Shown here: positions 1 through 8,968 of the stretch, one piece after another
How positions within the stretch are numbered: the first letter of the stretch is position 1
Layout: the number at the start of each line of letters is the position of its first letter
From: Methylomarinum sp965277025
GTDB lineage: Bacteria; Pseudomonadota; Gammaproteobacteria; Methylococcales; Methylomonadaceae
Reading direction: 5' to 3'
Length of the DNA: 64,000 bases
Assembly: GCA_965277025.1 (NCBI GenBank)
Contig: OZ255706.1
Coordinates: forward strand, 2,480,001 to 2,544,000
The notes under the pieces: model-generated
What the model was told of the DNA's origin: nothing
The model's database searches: none
The model's input: the letters and a program-made list of their open reading frames with translations, nothing else
Program-made: the position numbers and the translations under genes

Positions 1-952
1 GTTCTTCCAGTTCTTTTTCTAATAATGACTGAAGCAGCGATTCATAATGCCGACGCAAGTTGAAATCCGTAGGTCTCGGCATGCCCAACCGATCTTCCAG
101 TTTAAAGCGCAACTCGGTTAAAAAATGACGCCGCAAGGTACTGTCTTCCGGTACTCTCGGTTTTGCCACAACCACCCTTTCTGTAACGACAACTTGCTGC
201 ACAGCACCTGGCACAGCAAGCTCTTCAAGCGCCTGAACCAATTTACTGTCTAATAACTGATCATAATGCCGTTTCAAGGTTGAATCAGTCGGACGCTTGC
301 CCAGTGCTTCTTCAGTAGTCGTTAACAATTGCGTCATAAAATGCCGTCTTAAAGCACTGTCTTGCGGTACAACATCAGAAAACTTTTCGGCAAGTTGCAA
401 TAACTCATCCAGTGGTTTCCAATATTTTGCTGTAACGCTTGACGTTCCAGTGGCAGTAGCCGAGGTTTTTTTCTCGGCGGCTATCTGGTCAAAGTTATTC
501 TCATAATCAGCAACTTGTTGCTTCAGCTGCAACAACGCCTGACCACTTTTTTTAATATCTTCTATTGACTTACCCAGATAAACCGCACCGGCAATGGCAA
601 ATAATACTGTAGTAATCGCCAAGCCTATTGATTGTTGATTGAAAAGATAAAGCACAATACCGCCAAATACCAGCAACATCCCAATAATAAACAAGATTAT
701 TGTTTTGACTTCAGCAGCAATAACTTTATCGCCATCTTTGTTGACATGCAAATCCGGCAAACCCACGTCTCTTAGGCTATCAGGGTCACGGATATCGCAA
801 CCAATTTGCTTGGCTAGCGCCAGGGTTTCGTAATCTTGCTGAATTCGTTTGTTTCGTCGTCGGCTTTTTTGACTGAGATAAATTATCGCCAGTAATGACA
901 CGAAAACAGCAACTAACACTAAAGCCAATTCAAAATTTATTGAATTATCCAT
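1..952 (-). CDS. Membrane protein with C-terminal tandem repeats (3' end outside window)
   Basis: An open frame runs from an ATG at 950-952, preceded by a good GGAGG ribosome site, to the left edge without a stop. I do not recognise the family. Residues about 5-27, 73-95 and 98-118 are hydrophobic and look like three membrane segments, with a charged RRRNK stretch after the first. A coiled-coil-like region follows. The remainder is made of repeats: two units begin PQDSALRRHF and PEDSTLRRHF, and each is followed by a second half reading RPTDSTLKRHY or RPTDFNLRRHY and then an acidic LL..LE..LEE tail. The soluble part is probably cytoplasmic and helical. No function can be assigned. Confidence 0.7.
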   Translation of the reverse strand, partial: MDNSINFELALVLVAVFVSLLAIIYLSQKSRRRNKRIQQDYETLALAKQIGCDIRDPDSLRDVGLPDLHVNKDGDKVIAAEVKTIILFIIGMLLVFGGIVLYLFNQQSIGLAITTVLFAIAGAVYLGKSIEDIKKSGQALLQLKQQVADYENNFDQIAAEKKTSATATGTSSVTAKYWKPLDELLQLAEKFSDVVPQDSALRRHFMTQLLTTTEEALGKRPTDSTLKRHYDQLLDSKLVQALEELAVPGAVQQVVVTERVVVAKPRVPEDSTLRRHFLTELRFKLEDRLGMPRPTDFNLRRHYESLLQSLLEKELEE

Positions 953-1080
953 AACAACCTCCACATAACCTGACTATTATTATTTTTTTACATCGATCTA
1001 ACTCTATGATTTTACAAACAACAGGGGTTTCAGTATCGCGCTTAACTTGCCAGAAAACAAGCCATTTCAGAAGCTGTTCC

Positions 1081-1992
1081 TCAATTTCCAGGTACAAACG
1101 AGTCAAGATCATCACTGAAAAGAATGGGACCGGAATATCTTTTCGCAATAATTCTACGACTTTCAGCCTCTTTACCTAAGGTTCTACTCATGCGATGCGA
1201 CAACACCAGTTTTTTCACCTTGGCCTTGCCGGCAATTTTGCCAATTTCTGACGGCGGCATGTGTAATTGTCGTGCAACACCTTTGGTCTGTTCGGGTATG
1301 GCATGATGTGCAACCAACAAATCTACTTGCTGCGCCAGCGATGAAAGCCGATGATAATGATTACTCATATCACCGGAAAAAACCAAACGACAGCCGGCAA
1401 CATCTATCCGCCAAGCCAATGCTGGTAATGGCCCATGATGCACAGATACTGCGGACAGGCTGATACCTTGCTGAATATTTTCAAATGTCTGTATTTGTGT
1501 TTTGCTGATATCAACAGTTTTTACTTTGATGTGATATTTCGCCACACGATTTTGATCGAAATAATTGCTTAAGTAAGGATACAATCCATTATTAGAAAAC
1601 AAATCCGCCACAAATTGATCCGTTGGTGGCAACAACTGGTTACCCGTCGGTCCTATAATCAATAAATCTTGATCTCGTCCGGTAAAATAAAACCCTTTGA
1701 TCAATGCAGGTAATTCAGCACTATGATCTACATGTAAATGGGAATAAAGCACCATTGCTAAATCATTGGGGTGAGCGGCCGATTTATCGTAATTCAGCAT
1801 GGAACCCGGACCTGTATCCAGCATAATGATACCTTTATCATCCAGCCAAATCAGATAACTGGTCGATGCCCGTTGATCGGTTATTTCTGGCCCACCCGAC
1901 CCCAGCACCTGAACTTTAACCCGTGATTGTTGACATTCCGCTCCTACCTGTAAACTAAAAAGCAAAAACAACCCAGCCCAGAAAATTTTCAT
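1081..1992 (-). CDS. Exported metallo-beta-lactamase-fold hydrolase
   Basis: A 303-residue protein. The N-terminus (MKIFWAGLFLLFSLQVGAEC) is a typical signal peptide, possibly with a lipid-attachment Cys. The mature part has an MBL fold of the ribonuclease Z/arylsulfatase type: GSGGP near residue 32, the zinc motif SHLHVDH near 83-89, a later HH near 185, FSGDMSNH near 206-213 and a C-terminal LSH. Known relatives are metal-dependent hydrolases. The substrate cannot be read from sequence, and the signal peptide argues against tRNA processing. It is a single gene, divergent from ychF. Confidence 0.75.
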   Translation of the reverse strand: MKIFWAGLFLLFSLQVGAECQQSRVKVQVLGSGGPEITDQRASTSYLIWLDDKGIIMLDTGPGSMLNYDKSAAHPNDLAMVLYSHLHVDHSAELPALIKGFYFTGRDQDLLIIGPTGNQLLPPTDQFVADLFSNNGLYPYLSNYFDQNRVAKYHIKVKTVDISKTQIQTFENIQQGISLSAVSVHHGPLPALAWRIDVAGCRLVFSGDMSNHYHRLSSLAQQVDLLVAHHAIPEQTKGVARQLHMPPSEIGKIAGKAKVKKLVLSHRMSRTLGKEAESRRIIAKRYSGPILFSDDLDSFVPGN

Positions 1993-2217
1993 ATTCGCCT
2001 CTCTTGTTTTTAACCAGAATGCATGACTTCAGGTTTAACTCATCTCGTTATATCGATTGAATCAACAGCTGTTATAATAAGGAGTTTTGTAGGGGACGTT
2101 TAATAATCTGTTTTACAAACTCTCCTGTTGATTCCGTTCGTTGTACGCTTGAACATAACAGCAACCCCGTCTGGAATCAATCTCTCACTCACTCTAACGA
2201 AATATTCAAAAAAACCT

Positions 2218-3309
2218 ATGGCTCTTCATTGTGGAATTGTCGGATTACCCAATGTGGGAAAATCCACCCTCTTTAATGCACTAACTAAAGCAACCATTGC
2301 CGCGGAAAATTATCCATTTTGCACCATCGACCCCAATGTTGGCGTCGTTCCCGTCCCTGACCCGCGCATGGATAAACTGGCGGAAATCGTCAACCCAGAG
2401 CGGGTTTTACCCACCACAATCGAATTTGTCGATATTGCAGGGCTGGTAGCCGGCGCTTCAAAAGGCGAAGGGCTTGGCAACCAATTCCTGGGCAATATCC
2501 GCGAAACTGACGCCATTATTCATGTTGTACGTTGCTTTGAAGATGATAATGTCGTTCATGTCGCCGGTAAAGTGGACCCCCGCGGCGATATCGAAGTCAT
2601 CAACACGGAGCTGGCGCTGGCCGATATGGCTTCTGTCGAAAAAGCTCTGCAACGAGCGGCTAAAGCCTCGAAATCCGGCAATAAAGACGAGCTGGCCAAA
2701 AAAACGGTTCTGGAAAAAGTCGCAGCACACCTGGATGAAGGCAAACCGGTTCGCTCGATTGAGCTGACAGAGGACGAAGAAAAGCTCATTAAAGAATTAT
2801 GCCTGATTACAATCAAACCAGTCCTGTATGTTGCCAATGTTCAGGATGATGGTTTTGAAAACAACCCCATGTTAGATAAGGTCAGTGACCTGGCCGCAGA
2901 GGAAGGTGCGCAAGTCGTTGCTGTCTGTGCAGCCATTGAAGCTGAAATCGTGCAACTGGACGATGATGAAAAACAGGAGTTTTTGGAAGATTTGGGACTG
3001 GAAGAACCCGGCCTGGATCGAGTCATACGCGCCGCTTACGACTTGCTCGATTTATCGACCTATTTCACCGCAGGCGTCAAGGAAGTCAGGGCATGGACCA
3101 TACCAAAAGGGGCCTCTGCCCCTCAAGCGGCCGGCGTTATTCATACCGATTTTGAAAAAGGATTTATCCGTGCGGAAGTAATCGCCTATGAAGATTTCGT
3201 CGCCCATGGCGGCGAACAAGGCGCTAAAGATGCTGGCAAATGGCGACTGGAAGGCAAAGATTACATTGTTCAGGATGGAGACGTCATTCACTTCCGTTTT
3301 AATGTTTGA
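2218..3309 (+). CDS. ychF: Ribosome-binding ATPase YchF (Obg-like)
   Basis: A 363-residue P-loop protein, the usual YchF length. The start chosen is the ATG at 2218 (MALHCGIVGLPNVGK); an open frame extends 30 codons further upstream, but YchF proteins begin here. Visible motifs are the Walker A GLPNVGKST, the G3 motif DIAGL followed by VAGASKGEGLGN, and the NVQDD segment in place of the usual NKxD that explains ATP rather than GTP preference in this family. The C-terminal TGS-like domain ends IHFRFNV. YchF binds ribosomes and is linked to stress responses. A hairpin and a tRNA gene follow it. Confidence 0.95.
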   Translation: MALHCGIVGLPNVGKSTLFNALTKATIAAENYPFCTIDPNVGVVPVPDPRMDKLAEIVNPERVLPTTIEFVDIAGLVAGASKGEGLGNQFLGNIRETDAIIHVVRCFEDDNVVHVAGKVDPRGDIEVINTELALADMASVEKALQRAAKASKSGNKDELAKKTVLEKVAAHLDEGKPVRSIELTEDEEKLIKELCLITIKPVLYVANVQDDGFENNPMLDKVSDLAAEEGAQVVAVCAAIEAEIVQLDDDEKQEFLEDLGLEEPGLDRVIRAAYDLLDLSTYFTAGVKEVRAWTIPKGASAPQAAGVIHTDFEKGFIRAEVIAYEDFVAHGGEQGAKDAGKWRLEGKDYIVQDGDVIHFRFNV

Positions 3310-3336
3310 CAATAAAAATATCACTACTTATAATAA

Positions 3337-3357
3337 GCGCTCTTACTTCAAGAGCGC
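3337..3357 (+). terminator. Hairpin after ychF
   Basis: GCGCTCTT and AAGAGCGC form a perfect 8-bp stem with a 5-base loop, 27 bases after the ychF stop. A T-rich stretch (CTTGCTTTT) follows. It fits a Rho-independent terminator that separates ychF from the tRNA. Confidence 0.6.
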
Positions 3358-3379
3358 CTTGCTTTTGAAGCATCTATTT

Positions 3380-3457
3380 GGCGGCATAGCTCAGTCCGGT
3401 TAGAGCGCGGGATTCATAACCCCGAGGTCCCAGGTTCGATCCCCGGTGCCGCCACCA
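3380..3457 (+). tRNA. tRNA-Met (anticodon CAT), elongator type
   Basis: A complete cloverleaf with CCA encoded. The acceptor arm is GGCGGCA paired with TGCCGCC, the D stem is GCTC/GAGC, the anticodon loop is TTCATAA and the T loop is TTCGATC. The A-C mismatch in the T stem is also present in E. coli elongator tRNA-Met, which supports elongator identity. A tRNA-Ile with a modified CAT anticodon cannot be excluded from sequence alone. Confidence 0.9.
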
Positions 3458-3768
3458 TATCATCTTTCTTGCCTGTCCCTAAGACTTTTTCCACTCACGC
3501 CCTTGAAGAGCATTATGCGGAGAGTATCCTATCTTCTTACGGTAGCAGCGAGCACTGGAAAGCCTTACAGGTTCAAATTGACTCAATTCCTGCGGCATTG
3601 ATTCGGTACTGCTTAAAAAGATATAACCACCCGGCTCAAGAACCCCACTCATACGGCGCAAAATATCCAGTTTGACCTGTTCCGAGAAATAAATCAGGAC
3701 ATTGCGACAAAAAATAATATTGAATTTCCCCAATACGGAAAAAGGCTTTAGTAAATTAAAAGTTTGAA

Positions 3769-5476
3769 GTAACTACTCAGCGTAAATAAGTAAAAAAACT
3801 GCTTGACACGATTTTAGCGTTATTTTTGATTTTCTAACGGCAACACCTGGCGCAAGAGGTTTACTGTATTAGCCTGCGTTAGTTGAGGCGTGTTGCCTTA
3901 TAAGCAATGCCCGATAGCCCTGCTGCCGTGCATTTCTAAAATACGATGACGGGCAACACAGAGGCAAAAATTCGTATTTCAAAAGCCATGAGACAAGAGT
4001 CCTGTACTTAAACCCACAGGCCGTTTCATTGAAGATTGATTCCATTGATGTAGAGGCTGCCATTACCCATGCCCGGCAGCTGATTGAAGATGAAGCCGAT
4101 TTATCTCCGGCGCTGTGGTCTTCGCTGGAGATATTGTTGTTGCTGGTCACGCTCTTGATGCATCGGCTCGGACTTAACAGCAGTAACAGTTCCAGGCCGC
4201 CATCAAGTGATCCTGATCGTAAAAGGAAAGCACGGGCTGGATCAAAAAAACCAGGTGGTGGACAGAAAGGGCATATTGGCACCACGCTGGTTAAAGTCGA
4301 TGATCCCGATGACGTTATCTCCATCAAGATTGATCGCCGTACCTTGCCAACCGGAAGCTACACGGCAGATGGCTTTGAACCCCGGCAGGTATTTGATATT
4401 GATATTTCACGGATTGTGACGGAATATCGTGCGCAAAGGCTTATCGATGAACAAGGTCGTCGGTTTGTTGCTCCTTTTCCCGAGGGCGTAACAAAAGCCG
4501 TGCAATATGGTGACCAACTCAAGGCGCACGCCGTGTATCTTTCGCAGTACCAATTATTGCCCTGCCAGCGCATCAAGGATTATTTTTCCGATCAATTACA
4601 GATCCCCATCAGTGAAGGTTCGTTGGTTAATTTCAATCAACCAGCCTTTGAGAAGCTGGCATCCTTTGAGCCGATTTGCAAGCAAAGACTGGCGGCAGCT
4701 TCTGTTGTACATGCCGATGAAACGGGCATTAACATCAATGGCGCCAGGTACTGGTTGCATTGTGCTTCTAATGATTTATGGACACATTATTTTCCCCATG
4801 TAAAACGGGGCAAGGAAGCGATGGATGTCATTGGCATCCTGCCTGACTTTCATGGCATTTTATGCCACGATCACTGGAAGCCTTACTACAAGTCCCCCTT
4901 CACTCATGCCTTGTGCAATGCGCATCATCTGCGTGAACTGACCCGTGCCTGGGAGCAGGATGGACAGCAGTGGGCCAAAGAAATGGAAACCCTGTTAAAA
5001 AAGATCAATCAGGTCGTCGATGATGCAGGGGGGAAGCCTGAAGCAAGAAAAGCGGCCTGTTATCGACGACGATATCGAGATTTATTAGAGAAAGCACAAA
5101 TTGAATGTCCGCCACCAACCCCGTTGCCCGGTAAACCCAAACGTGGGCGCCTCAAGCGCAGTAAATCCAGAAACTTACTGGAACGGCTGATCAATTACCC
5201 GGATGATGTCTTACGCTTTATGAGAGAAATAGATGTGCCATTTACTAATAATCCCGGTGAGAATGATATCCGCATGACCAGGGTGCAGCAAAAAATATCG
5301 GGGTGTTTCAGGAGTGAGCAGGGTGCCATCACCTTCTGCCGTATTCGGGGATATCTATCCACTTGTCGTAAACATCATGTCAGTGCCTCTGAAGCGTTGG
5401 TACTGGTATTTAAGGGGAAATTACCGGAATTTACTCAGTGACCTGATGCTTTTGGTAAAATACGCTGAGTAGTTAC
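3769..5476 (+). mobile_element. IS66-family element (ISBst12-like) inserted in cheR
   Basis: Ends are set by a perfect 16-bp inverted repeat, GTAACTACTCAGCGTA at 3769 and its complement ending at 5476. The flanks carry an 8-bp direct repeat AGTTTGAA (3761-3768 and 5477-5484), the duplication size typical of IS66. The element is 1708 bp with one transposase gene and no tnpA/tnpB, as in the ISBst12 subgroup. A second, partial copy is at 43506-43957. Confidence 0.93.
4029..5441 (+). CDS. IS66-family transposase
   Basis: A 470-residue protein that appears intact, starting at TTG. The N-terminus has the family's NSSNSSRPPSSDPDRKRK stretch followed by KKPGGGQKGH. The catalytic domain contains HADETG, then CHDHWKPY and the NAHHLREL motif, and FTNNPGENDIRM near the C-terminus, which carry the expected DDE residues. 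It is the only gene of the element that interrupts cheR. Confidence 0.93.
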   Translation: MKIDSIDVEAAITHARQLIEDEADLSPALWSSLEILLLLVTLLMHRLGLNSSNSSRPPSSDPDRKRKARAGSKKPGGGQKGHIGTTLVKVDDPDDVISIKIDRRTLPTGSYTADGFEPRQVFDIDISRIVTEYRAQRLIDEQGRRFVAPFPEGVTKAVQYGDQLKAHAVYLSQYQLLPCQRIKDYFSDQLQIPISEGSLVNFNQPAFEKLASFEPICKQRLAAASVVHADETGININGARYWLHCASNDLWTHYFPHVKRGKEAMDVIGILPDFHGILCHDHWKPYYKSPFTHALCNAHHLRELTRAWEQDGQQWAKEMETLLKKINQVVDDAGGKPEARKAACYRRRYRDLLEKAQIECPPPTPLPGKPKRGRLKRSKSRNLLERLINYPDDVLRFMREIDVPFTNNPGENDIRMTRVQQKISGCFRSEQGAITFCRIRGYLSTCRKHHVSASEALVLVFKGKLPEFTQ

Positions 5477-6097
5477 AGTTTGAAATCTGACACGACGGGC
5501 AATTTCCGGGTTTAGTTGATAGCCATCAGATACTGAACGCTTCCAGCCCTCGCGAAATAGCCAATTCACTATAAATAGCCTGTCTGGCTTCCGACAACAC
5601 ACGCTCGGAAATATCTGTTCCAATGATCTGAATGCTGCGTTGCTTGCCTAATGTCTGCTGTGCTTTCTGAGCACAAATACTGATTGAATAAGGCTCTTGT
5701 CCAGATGAACAGGCCGCAGACCAGATTCTGATCGTCCCCTGCTTTTGTTGCAGTAATTCAGGGAAAACCAGTTCCTCAAGTGCTGAAAATTGAGCCTTGT
5801 CCCGAAACCAGAATGTTTCGTTGGTGGTCATGGCGTCGACCACGGCCGTTTTTAGTTGCTGCGAAATGGGCTTTAAAACATGCAATGCTTCAATCAGTTC
5901 TGTAAACGAATTTAAATCAAATTTTTTCAGTAATCCACTCAAACGGCTTTGAACGAGATATTGTTTATTTTCACCTAATTCAATTCCACTTGTTTCAGCC
6001 AGAAAGTCACTAATCGCCTGATATTCTCTGGTATTGATTTCTACTTTGGCTGACAGTTGAGACATTGACATAGCGAGGAATAAACTACTGAATACCG

Positions 6098-7032
6098 TTA
6101 ATCTTCGGCTTCTGCATGATAGCGTTTTAATTGATTCTGTATCGTTTTGACCAATTCATCCGGCTCAAACTTGGCTTGAAACTCATTCGCACCTACTTTT
6201 TCGACCATGGATGAATTGAATACGCCACTTAAAGAGGTATGTAATATCAAATAGACATCTTTCATCAATGGATCTTCCTTGATTCGGGTCGCCAGGGTAT
6301 AGCCATCCATCCGCGGCATTTCGACATCGGAAATGATCATGGTGTAATGCCTGGCTATATCGATGCCTTGTTGCGCCAACTCTTTCAAGTGCTCCCAGGC
6401 TTCCAACCCATCTTTGCACAAAAAAGCTTCCAGGCCAACCTGACTACAGACCTTTTTGACCTGATTTCTGGCCACTAACGAGTCATCGACTATTAAAACC
6501 CTATCTTCTTCTTGAGTTAAACCGGCTTCAAGCAATTCCTCACTGGCTTCCTGTTTGGAGCCAATCACCTCTTTCATGACTTTTTCGACATCGATCACTT
6601 CGATCAATTCATTTTCAAATTCAGTCACTGCAGTCAAATAACTTTCCTTACCCGCTCCCCCTAGCGGTGCTTTGACTGAATCCCAACCAATGTTGATAAT
6701 CCGGTCAACCGACCCCACCATAAAACCTTGCACTCCACGATTATATTCGGTCACAATGACATAGCAACTCTTGTCTCTTTCGAGTGGCCTCATACCAATC
6801 GACATCGACAAATCCAGCACTGGAATAGTTTTGCCGCGCAAATGCGCAACCCCACAAATAACGCTGTTTGATTTTGGAATCTGGTTAGTTCTGGACACTG
6901 GATAACCTCCTGTACTTTAAATACATTGATACCAAAACGCTGCCTGCCAGCTAATTTGAATAATAAAAGTTCAAAGCGATTATGCCCTGCCAACTTGGTA
7001 CGTTGATCAACGCCATCCAACACTCCAGCCAT
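6098..7032 (-). pseudogene. cheV: CheV coupling protein, frameshifted
   Basis: CheV couples receptors to CheA through a CheW-like domain fused to a receiver. The first segment (7032 down to about 6890) reads MAGVLDGVDQRTKL through FGINVFKVQEVIQCPELTR. The rest (6890 to 6098) continues in another frame as IPKSNSVICGVAHLRGKTIP and contains the receiver domain with IISDVEMPRMDGY, whose Asp is the phosphorylation site. Together they give about 310 residues, the normal CheV length. The junction reads AGATTCCA where AGAATTCCA would keep the frame, so one A is missing. A GTG at 6898 could start a shorter protein lacking the N-terminal third. It may be a real lesion or a sequencing error. Confidence 0.85.
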
Positions 7033-7144
7033 AGTAAACCCTCATGAATCGTCTGATTTAGTACATTACCTTTATCAATCAAACAGTCGCAAGGTTTTGT
7101 GATCGAAAAAAGACTCACCTGACTGCCAAATTATTAAAGGTTGA

Positions 7145-7175
7145 TAAGGAATCGCTGATTTTTTCAGCGTTTCAA
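7145..7175. repeat. Short relic of the R2 repeat family
   Basis: AAGGAATCGCTGATTTTTTC joined directly to CAGCGTTTC matches both ends of the longer R2 repeats (22658, 35875, 45836) with the middle missing, and forms a 6-bp hairpin. It lies in the cheV-flgA intergenic region. Confidence 0.45.
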
Positions 7176-7224
7176 TAACATTTTTAAAGTATAGCGAGCT
7201 TTCCAGTTTTTACTTTAAATCTTA

Positions 7225-7240
7225 TGGCCCGTTTTATGCT
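7225..7240 (+). promoter_or_regulatory. Sigma54 promoter for flgA
   Basis: TGGCCCGTTTTATGCT has GG and GC separated by exactly 10 bases, matching the sigma54 -24/-12 pattern (TGGCAC-N5-TTGCA). It ends 48 bases before the flgA start. In Pseudomonas-type flagellar hierarchies flgA is RpoN dependent, which supports the call. Confidence 0.6.
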
Positions 7241-7288
7241 AGAGAATTGATACATGAGTATTTATGACCAAATTCTGACGCGACTGAT

Positions 7289-7987
7289 ATGAAAATACGA
7301 AAAATCCAACCCTTGCTTTTCAGTTTGCTATTGTTCAGCCCCCAGCTTTTTGCCGGACAATATCAATCACTGGAATCGATTGAAAATCTGTTTAAAGGAT
7401 TTTTGCATTCACACTTAAGCAAAACGCATAAAGAATTCAATTATCAACTGACCAGACTGGACTCCCGTCTGAGATTACCCGCGTGCCCCCATACGCCTGA
7501 GGTTTTTACGCCAAGAGGCGATTTAAAACCCGGCAGAAACACCTTGGGTTTACGCTGCAATAGCGGCAAACCCTGGAAAATTTATACCAGCGTCAACATA
7601 AAACTTTATCAGCCGGTGTTAGTGCTCTCGCGCCCGCTCAATCGAGGTGAAATATTGACGCCCGCTTATCTTTCGTTACAAAAAATGGATCTGGGTTTGT
7701 TGCGTCAAGGTTATTTGCTTGAATCCTCCAGTATTTTGAACAAACAAGCCAAGCGAAATCTGGCCGGAGGGGCGATATTGACTTCACGACTGTTTGAAGC
7801 GCCGGACCTGGTCAAGCGTGGTGAAACAGTCAAAATTCAGGCAGTCAGCCCTCACTTTCAAATCAGCATGAGTGGGATTGCGCTAATGAATGGAAAAAAA
7901 GGCCAGAATATCCGCGTTAGAAATTTACGTTCGAAACGCATTATTCAGGCCCACGTCACCCAGCCAAGCCTGGTGACAATTTTTTGA
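7289..7987 (+). CDS. flgA: Flagellar P-ring assembly chaperone FlgA
   Basis: A 232-residue protein with a signal peptide (MKIRKIQPLLFSLLLFSPQLFAG). The C-terminal SAF/FlgA region is clear: VLVLSRPLNRGEILTPAYLSLQKMDL, LAGGAILTSRLFEAPDLVKRGETVKI and MNGKKGQNIRVRNLRSKRIIQAHV. It acts in the periplasm and helps FlgI form the P ring. It is divergent from cheV and upstream of flgM, as in pseudomonads, and has a candidate sigma54 promoter. Unlike its neighbours, it reads intact. Confidence 0.92.
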   Translation: MKIRKIQPLLFSLLLFSPQLFAGQYQSLESIENLFKGFLHSHLSKTHKEFNYQLTRLDSRLRLPACPHTPEVFTPRGDLKPGRNTLGLRCNSGKPWKIYTSVNIKLYQPVLVLSRPLNRGEILTPAYLSLQKMDLGLLRQGYLLESSSILNKQAKRNLAGGAILTSRLFEAPDLVKRGETVKIQAVSPHFQISMSGIALMNGKKGQNIRVRNLRSKRIIQAHVTQPSLVTIF

Positions 7988-8080
7988 CAACCGATATCTG
8001 ATTTTTATTGGCCATATCGAGAAACCAGAAGACAAAAACACTGCAATGATATTTTTTTCGAGTTTCCCTGTTAAATAAAC

Positions 8081-8107
8081 TAAAGTAATCGATTAACATG
8101 CCGCTAA
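8081..8107 (+). promoter_or_regulatory. Sigma28 (FliA) promoter for flgM
   Basis: TAAAGTAA, an 11-base spacer and GCCGCTAA match the FliA consensus TAAAGTTT-N11-GCCGATAA closely, with correct spacing. It lies 32 bases before the flgM start. FlgM is the anti-sigma factor of FliA, so an autoregulatory sigma28 promoter is expected here. Confidence 0.7.
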
Positions 8108-8139
8108 CCACTGTAGACAAATAGCATAAGGAGACTCTC

Positions 8140-8448
8140 ATGGCCATTAATTCTATAACCGGCAAAAATTTACCGCCTATAACAACCGGCTCAACAGGCA
8201 AAGATAAAAAATCTGATGGTGTTTTCAGCTCGGCGAATACCAACAAGGTGGAAAGAGATAGTTTCGACCCCACGGCCGTTAGCCAGAGGATTAAACAAGC
8301 GCTGGAAAGCGATCCTGCAACCCCGGTACTCAATGAAGAAAAAATCACCGCCGTCAGGGAAGCATTAAAACAAGGCAATTATCAAATAAACGCCTATTCC
8401 ATCGCAGAAAAAATGCTGCAATTCGATAACCCTTTTAACAGTGCATAA
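8140..8448 (+). CDS. flgM: Anti-sigma28 factor FlgM
   Basis: A 102-residue protein with an AAGGAG ribosome site upstream. The family C-terminal motif is present: ITAVREALKQGNYQINAYSIAEKMLQFD, which binds FliA. The N-terminal half is polar and likely disordered, as usual. FlgM holds FliA inactive until it is exported through the completed hook. It is two bases from flgN and follows a FliA promoter. Confidence 0.92.
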   Translation: MAINSITGKNLPPITTGSTGKDKKSDGVFSSANTNKVERDSFDPTAVSQRIKQALESDPATPVLNEEKITAVREALKQGNYQINAYSIAEKMLQFDNPFNSA

Positions 8449-8450
8449 AG

Positions 8451-8944
8451 ATGATTAATAAAACTTACCCTATTGCTGAAAAAATATTATCTCAAGGCCA
8501 ACAATGGCATCAGTCCCTGCTGACGTTGCTGGAAAAAGAAGCTGATTATTTAAAAAAAACCAGCGAAGCGGCGGCTATCACCGAAATAGCCGAGCAAAAA
8601 AACATATCGCCCAGCAACTGGAACAGTTCAGTCAGCAAATGACACAAATTCTGGCAACAGAATCACTGGACTTTAATCCTGCCGGCATAAAAGACTATTT
8701 TGACAAGGCGCAGGCGGCAGGTCTTGACACGCAAACAGCCCAGGCAAGCTGGCGCCAGATCGCCAGCCTGATCAGACAATGCCACCTTCTCAACGAGCAA
8801 AACGGCGCCAGCATTGCGCTACTGATGCGCCATAACCAACGGGTCCAGCAAATCATTCGCGGCAAACATCAACAAACGACCACTTACACGGCAAATGGAT
8901 CAACCAGCTCGGCTCAGTTTTCCCGCGCTATTGCATCGGCGTAA
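8451..8944 (+). pseudogene. flgN: Flagellar export chaperone FlgN, frameshifted
   Basis: The first 50 codons (MINKTYPIAEKILSQGQQWHQSLL...) lead into a run of seven A at about 8598-8604. The natural continuation AQQLEQFSQQMTQILATESLDF is in another frame. One more A (CAA AAA AAA CAT) would give a single frame of about 165 residues ending at 8944, the normal FlgN length. FlgN is the export chaperone for FlgK and FlgL. The order flgA-flgM-flgN-flgZ agrees. This is either slippage decay or a homopolymer error. Confidence 0.8.
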
Positions 8945-8968
8945 TTCATCCCTGAATCCATGACCAGG

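Larger units (their letters stand above)
3479..6071 (-). pseudogene. cheR: CheR chemotaxis methyltransferase, broken by an IS and a frameshift
   Basis: CheR methylates chemoreceptor glutamates using SAM. The N-terminal half (5526-6071) has the CheR all-alpha domain and the SAM region with WSAACSSGQEPYS and GTDIS. The C-terminal part (3479-3768) has FNIIFCRNVLIYFS and LEPGGYIFLSSTES. They are split by an IS66 element at 3769-5476 with an 8-bp target duplication; removing the IS and one duplication copy restores a continuous frame through the junction (VRFQTFNLLKPF). A second lesion lies before the IS: the frame ends after RGLEAFSI (stop at 5526), while the expected continuation KRSVSDGYQLNPEIARR is in another frame, so a small out-of-frame indel exists near 5530-5550. 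The gene is almost certainly dead. It lies directly downstream of cheV. Confidence 0.9.

Noticed and set aside
297..506. Short plus-strand frame of 69 codons near the left edge
   Set aside because: It is antisense to the long membrane protein frame, has no ribosome site, and its composition mirrors that gene.
2128..2217. Longer YchF with 30 extra N-terminal residues
   Set aside because: The extension is unrelated to YchF, and the family begins at MALHCGIVGLPN.
3380..3457. Initiator tRNA-fMet
   Set aside because: The first acceptor pair is G-C and the D and T arms match the elongator type; initiator tRNAs have a mismatched first pair.
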